Assembly: GCA_030686995.1 (NCBI GenBank)
Contig: CM060708.1
Location: forward strand, 184,143,115-184,207,114
Direction: 5' to 3'
Source: Artemisia argyi
Taxonomy: Eukaryota; Streptophyta; Magnoliopsida; Asterales; Asteraceae
Length of the DNA stretch: 64,000 nt
A model generated the notes under the pieces. It was not told the origin of the DNA. It saw only the letters and a list, made by a program, of their open reading frames with translations, and did not search any database. This document shows, piece after piece, positions 60,491 to 64,000 of the stretch. Both the position numbers and the translations under genes were made by a program. Positions within the stretch are counted from its first letter, which is position 1. Every line of letters starts with the position of its first letter.

Positions 60491-62800
60491 ATTTTTTTTT
60501 TTCGAATGAAGGGGTAAAAGCTCTGAAAAAACAAAAGACACCTTAAAGTTTATTAGTTTTGTTATGACAAAGTCGTTTGCTACAATCTGGTATACTTGGT
60601 GTCACCTATTACTTTAGACGATAAACTAAACAAAACAAATTGAGTTGTTGGTTTGGTTTAGATAAAGTGAGGATATTTAAGTGAAGAGTTGCTTAATGCT
60701 TGCATCAGATGTCCATTAGATAATTACTTAAGCGGCCAGACTCCAACCACAAACAATATCTAATTACGCTGAAGCAGTATGTAAAGAATGTAAGTTGAAA
60801 ACAGTCACATTTCTACCAAAGAGTAACAGTTCCATTAGGAAGACCTCGTGCAAGCTATAAATAAAAAGAAGAAAAAAAGTTTATTTTGCTGTTTCGATTT
60901 GGTTTGAAGAATCGATAGGTTTGGACTTTTGTTTGAAGATTTCTAAAGATCGTTTGTTTCAGATTCCTTAACCACCAAGTTTTAAAATCGATTGTTTGTT
61001 CTTGTCTGGTACGATCTCAAGAAACACATATCGATCTATTAGTTTCTTTTTGGTTTGGGTCTTCTATATTAGAATTGGACTTTGATATTTAATTGGATTT
61101 TCGATTGATTGGGCCAAAATTATGAGTTTTGTCTTGTTTTATTTCGGGCCATATAGTTTTCTAGGTACAGGTTGACAGGTTGTGCACTTGAGAAATCCTT
61201 GCTTTTGAGTGGCCGTTTATTTGAAAACTAACCTACAATTGGGTTGTTTGGGTATCTGAATTGAATTTGGAATTTTAGAACATTTCTTTATTATATAAGT
61301 GAGTCATTATAATTATTATTGGTATCACATTTGCGTATTTTGAATTATAAGAGTCTGTTCATCAAGTTATTTATTAACTTGAATTTTTTTTATACTTGGA
61401 TAATAAGTTTAAAGTTAGATTGAAATACTTATAAAATAAGTGTGTCATCTGAATTTGAATTTGATATTTAGAATTTGAAGATCGATTTGATGTTTGAAGA
61501 CTTGATTATAACTAGGCCGTCTGAGTTTTGTTTGATCGTTTAGAATTTGTCAATTTTATAATTTGTATCTTCGTTTGTCGGGCTTTTGAAGTTGGTGCCT
61601 AAATTTGGTTGTCTTTGTTGAAGATCATTTGAGTCGATTTGTTTATTTTGTTGACGTCTTGAATTTTTCGGTTAACATTCGATTGTTCTTTTTAAAGTCA
61701 TCGGTGATCGATTTTATTTGGATCATTTTTTAGAATCGATTTTGTTTGGAAATTGAAGACAAAAGATCCGTTTGGTTTGAAGTTTTGAGAAGGTGTCTAA
61801 GGGTTTTTTGGTAAATTTTGTAATTTGTGTGACTTGTCCTACAAGTTTGTTTAGAATTATGATATGACGGTTAGTTTAGCTTATAAACAAGGTTTGATAG
61901 CTTTAAAAAAATTGTACCTTTTAAACTAGATTTTGGTACATTTGAATTAGAATTCTATATTGGTATTTTTTATTTTGCTTTTGTATTTGATTTGATAATT
62001 TGAATAAAGTTTCCGCTTTATTTATCGATTTTAGTAAATGTTTCGTCCTTTGAATTACCAACATTCTATAAATTCATAATTTAAATAAAAAAAGATTATT
62101 AACACAGTCGAACTCACATTATATGCTAGTTAAGACTTGAATCTTTATATTTTAGTCAATTGGTCACTCACTTACCGCTAAAATACACGTCCGATTGGAC
62201 TAGCTATCAGCGTGTCATTTATTTTTTTTTTTATTATTATTTTTTTTTTATTATTGTCAATTAAGTTTTACAAAAGAATTAGGAAGATAGCTAGTGTGGA
62301 GATGGGTATAAAGAATCGAAACTACTTTTTTGTAAATGTGAAATGTCTAGAAGGATACAAAGAAACAACGAATATGGCATCTTCAACCAACAAAATCAGT
62401 TTACCCTGAGAATATGTACAAAATCCACACAAAGAAATATCCCTTGACAATAAAAAGAGCACATATGTTTCAATGTAAACTAAATTATAATATTTGTTTC
62501 AACACATTTATAGTTTAAAAGAAAATGATTTACATATATATATTTGTATGAACACCAATGAGCTTTTGTCCCAATGGTAAGTTACTCATCAATCTATACG
62601 TATAGATTCAAATTTCTTTCGAGACGTTTTTGGGATGTTAGGTGATACTTACGTTTTTGGGATGTTAGGTGATACCACATAATAAAAAGCAACCACGACA
62701 AAGTGATCCAAATAGAAGATTTTTTATTCTACAGCATATAGGATTTTTGATACGAGGAAACTCATCCACAGCTACATATGATGATCAACCTGACAAACAT
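60491..62800. other. AT-rich intergenic DNA
   Basis: No gene with support. At 62624-62675 a 25-bp sequence starting ACGTTTTTGGGATG is repeated in tandem (period 27). Just upstream CCCAATGGTAAGTTACTC and AGATTCAAATTTC resemble tRNA A- and B-boxes, so a SINE relic is possible. The short frame at 62212-62409 starts in poly(T) and is not credible. Confidence 0.4.
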
Positions 62801-62829
62801 ATACCCCCGCCATTAGGCTGCATGCAGAA

Positions 62830-63130
62830 GCAATACACGACCGACTAATAAGATCGATTACAATCGGTCGTCTTTTTGTGGGGTTTTTTTTAAATCGATC
62901 GTGTGACGATTTTTTTTAGAAATGGGTCGAGGTAAGGACCGATTGTCGTCCAATTTTGTGTGTGTGTTTATTTAATATAAAAAGTATTTTTGTGGGGTAT
63001 GTTATTTATAGTGTAGGTCGCCTTACTGGGGCACTGAATCGTCTGCAGGTCGCTGGAGAGAGAAAGCTGACGTGGCAGGGAAAAGTAAGGGGATTGAATC
63101 CCCTTACTGCAAGTAGCCTTATGGATTTGT
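62830..63130. other. Intergenic DNA with inverted CGACCGAT/ATCGGTCG motifs and a 25-bp palindrome
   Basis: CGACCGACTAATAAG and ATCGGTCGTC form a small inverted pair near 62837-62870. AGTAAGGGGATT-g-AATCCCCTTACT is a perfect palindrome at 63084-63108. A MITE relic is possible, but no paired ends with a target duplication were found. Confidence 0.4.
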
Positions 63131-63132
63131 AA

Positions 63133-64000
63133 GGCTGCCCACAATGGGCCTGAATAATATCGGTCGAGGAGTCGAGGCATTAAACGACCGATTTGCAAAT
63201 CGGTCGACCCACTGTGAGGGGAAGAGGCAATATCGGTCGCCGGGCAAAAATTTTGGGAATCGGTCGAGTATTCAACCGATATTCAATGCACACATATCTC
63301 AACTTTTGCATTTACTAGTTGAACGTTTGAAACATTCGACCGTTTGTAAAAAATAAAAATAAAATAAAAAATTACCACTTTTCATCCTATAAATAACAAC
63401 ATCAAACTTACTTTCAAACACACAATTTCAAATACAATTTAACCAAATTCTCATCAATATTCACAATGTCAAAGAAAAACACTCCACAATCAAAAAACCG
63501 ACGATCCCGACAAGCCCAAAATGTACCGGATTTGAATTTCTCTCCGCAAAACAACTTTGAATTAACCGTCATAACACCACCACAACAATGGGGTACTCAA
63601 TTTTGTCCAGCCGCTTTTGAATACTCATCACGGCTACCACAACCTAATCCAAATGAAAACGCGTTTTACGTTAATAAACCATTTGTCCCACCACTACGTC
63701 CAAACACGGATTATGACCAAGAACCAAGTGGGTCGTCGTATCGGCCTAACATGGATTTCTTGCATTGTTCCAAACCGTATCAAGATTATTCTCCGATTCG
63801 TAGTACTAATCTTGATATGAATTTGGATGATTGGGGAGACTATTCGAGTCAACAATACTCTAACTATCCGAGTCAAGATGCTTCGATGGGGTAAGGTTCG
63901 GGTCACGACTCGTACCACGGTTCCATGCCCGTTGATGACAATGACGATGACGATGAGACGGAGACATCACCCATCAAACCAAGGAAGGCTTCGTGTGGTG
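63133..64000 (+). mobile_element. Left end of a PIF/Harbinger DNA transposon, running off the right edge
   Basis: GGCTGCCCACAATGGGC follows TAA (63130-63132), the terminal sequence and 3-bp target site typical of PIF/Harbinger elements. A leader with GATCGGTCGA-type repeats precedes an ORF1-like frame at 63466. The right end is outside the window, so the inverted repeat is not confirmed. Confidence 0.6.
63466..64000 (+). pseudogene. PIF/Harbinger ORF1 (Myb-like protein), N-terminal part with a stop
   Basis: ATG at 63466, then basic SKKNTPQSKNRRSRQ, an Asn/Pro/Ser/Tyr-rich region with DLNFSP and MNLDDWGDYSSQ, then TAA at 63892-63894. The same frame continues past the stop with PVDDNDDDDETETSPIKPRKAS up to the window end. 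That acidic-then-SPxKPRK boundary is what I recall just before the Myb/SANT domain of plant Harbinger ORF1 proteins (often misannotated as glutathione S-transferase T3-like). The DNA-binding domain itself would lie beyond 64000. Confidence 0.6.

Larger units (their letters stand above)
46630..60560. mobile_element. Foldback-like element 2, split by a solo LTR and by element D
   Basis: After setting aside 47417-47911 and 48062-59539, a T-rich decamer array (46795-48061 plus 59540-59620) is followed at CTTACGTAAG (59617-59626) by its A-rich inverted counterpart (59640-60345). Outer ends show a weak inverted match: TTAGGTGTTGTTTATTTT near 46638, and TTAAGGTGTCTTTTG on the reverse strand near 60545. 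The motif is shared with foldback element 1 but the unit is nearer 20 bp (TTTTTTTACGTTTTCGTCCG). No target duplication found. Confidence 0.45.

Noticed and set aside
62212..62409. 65-codon frame starting in poly(T)
   Set aside because: Hydrophobic start is a by-product of T-runs; no known protein and no gene context.

Overview
The window is nuclear DNA of a flowering plant, most likely an Asteraceae species. The evidence is the close match of several gag, integrase and reverse-transcriptase stretches to element families that are abundant in that family (recalled, not searched), plus TATA-bearing LTRs, plant-type introns and plant MITEs. It is an intergenic repeat block. I see only one convincing host gene, an intact 193-residue single-pass membrane protein on the minus strand at about 40.8-41.4 kb. 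Nearly everything else is transposable-element sequence, much of it nested.

Layout. 1-1340: 5' LTR and primer-binding site of a minus-strand Copia (Sirevirus-like) element that runs off the left edge. 1341-4800: an Athila-like Ty3/gypsy gag-protease relic and part of its LTR, which carries an array of TGACG palindromes. 4801-8508: pieces of two other Copia elements (one LTR with its primer-binding site, one LTR with its polypurine tract) around unrecognised sequence. 8509-34700: Copia element A (decayed pol), split at a CATAT target site by element B (11347-30419). B is a Sirevirus-like element with gag and two accessory ORFs but no pol. B's first accessory ORF is broken by element C (16612-26460), a minus-strand Ty3/gypsy Tat-lineage element, and by a Stowaway-like MITE. 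C carries on the opposite strand its own TATA-driven additional ORF with three apparent introns.

34700-39260: AT-rich sequence, then a Harbinger-like element that contains a complete 3.06 kb hAT element with a broken transposase. 39260-41930: host sequence with SINE/MITE relics and the host gene. 41930-60490: the most unusual part. Two adjacent foldback-like structures have arms built from a T-rich 10-bp repeat (consensus near GTTTTCGTCC). The first is centred on arrays of a perfect 20-bp palindrome and has outer inverted ends of about 120 bp. They are interrupted by two solo LTRs and by Copia element D (48062-59534), which lacks reverse transcriptase and whose integrase has lost two catalytic acids. 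A hAT MITE sits in D's 3' LTR. 60490-64000: AT-rich DNA and the left end of a PIF/Harbinger element with a broken ORF1.

No element in the window looks autonomous: every pol is truncated or interrupted by stops and frameshifts. The history read from the nesting is: Athila and A oldest; B into A; C and the MITE into B; foldback arrays, then D and the solo LTRs into them, then the hAT MITE into D.
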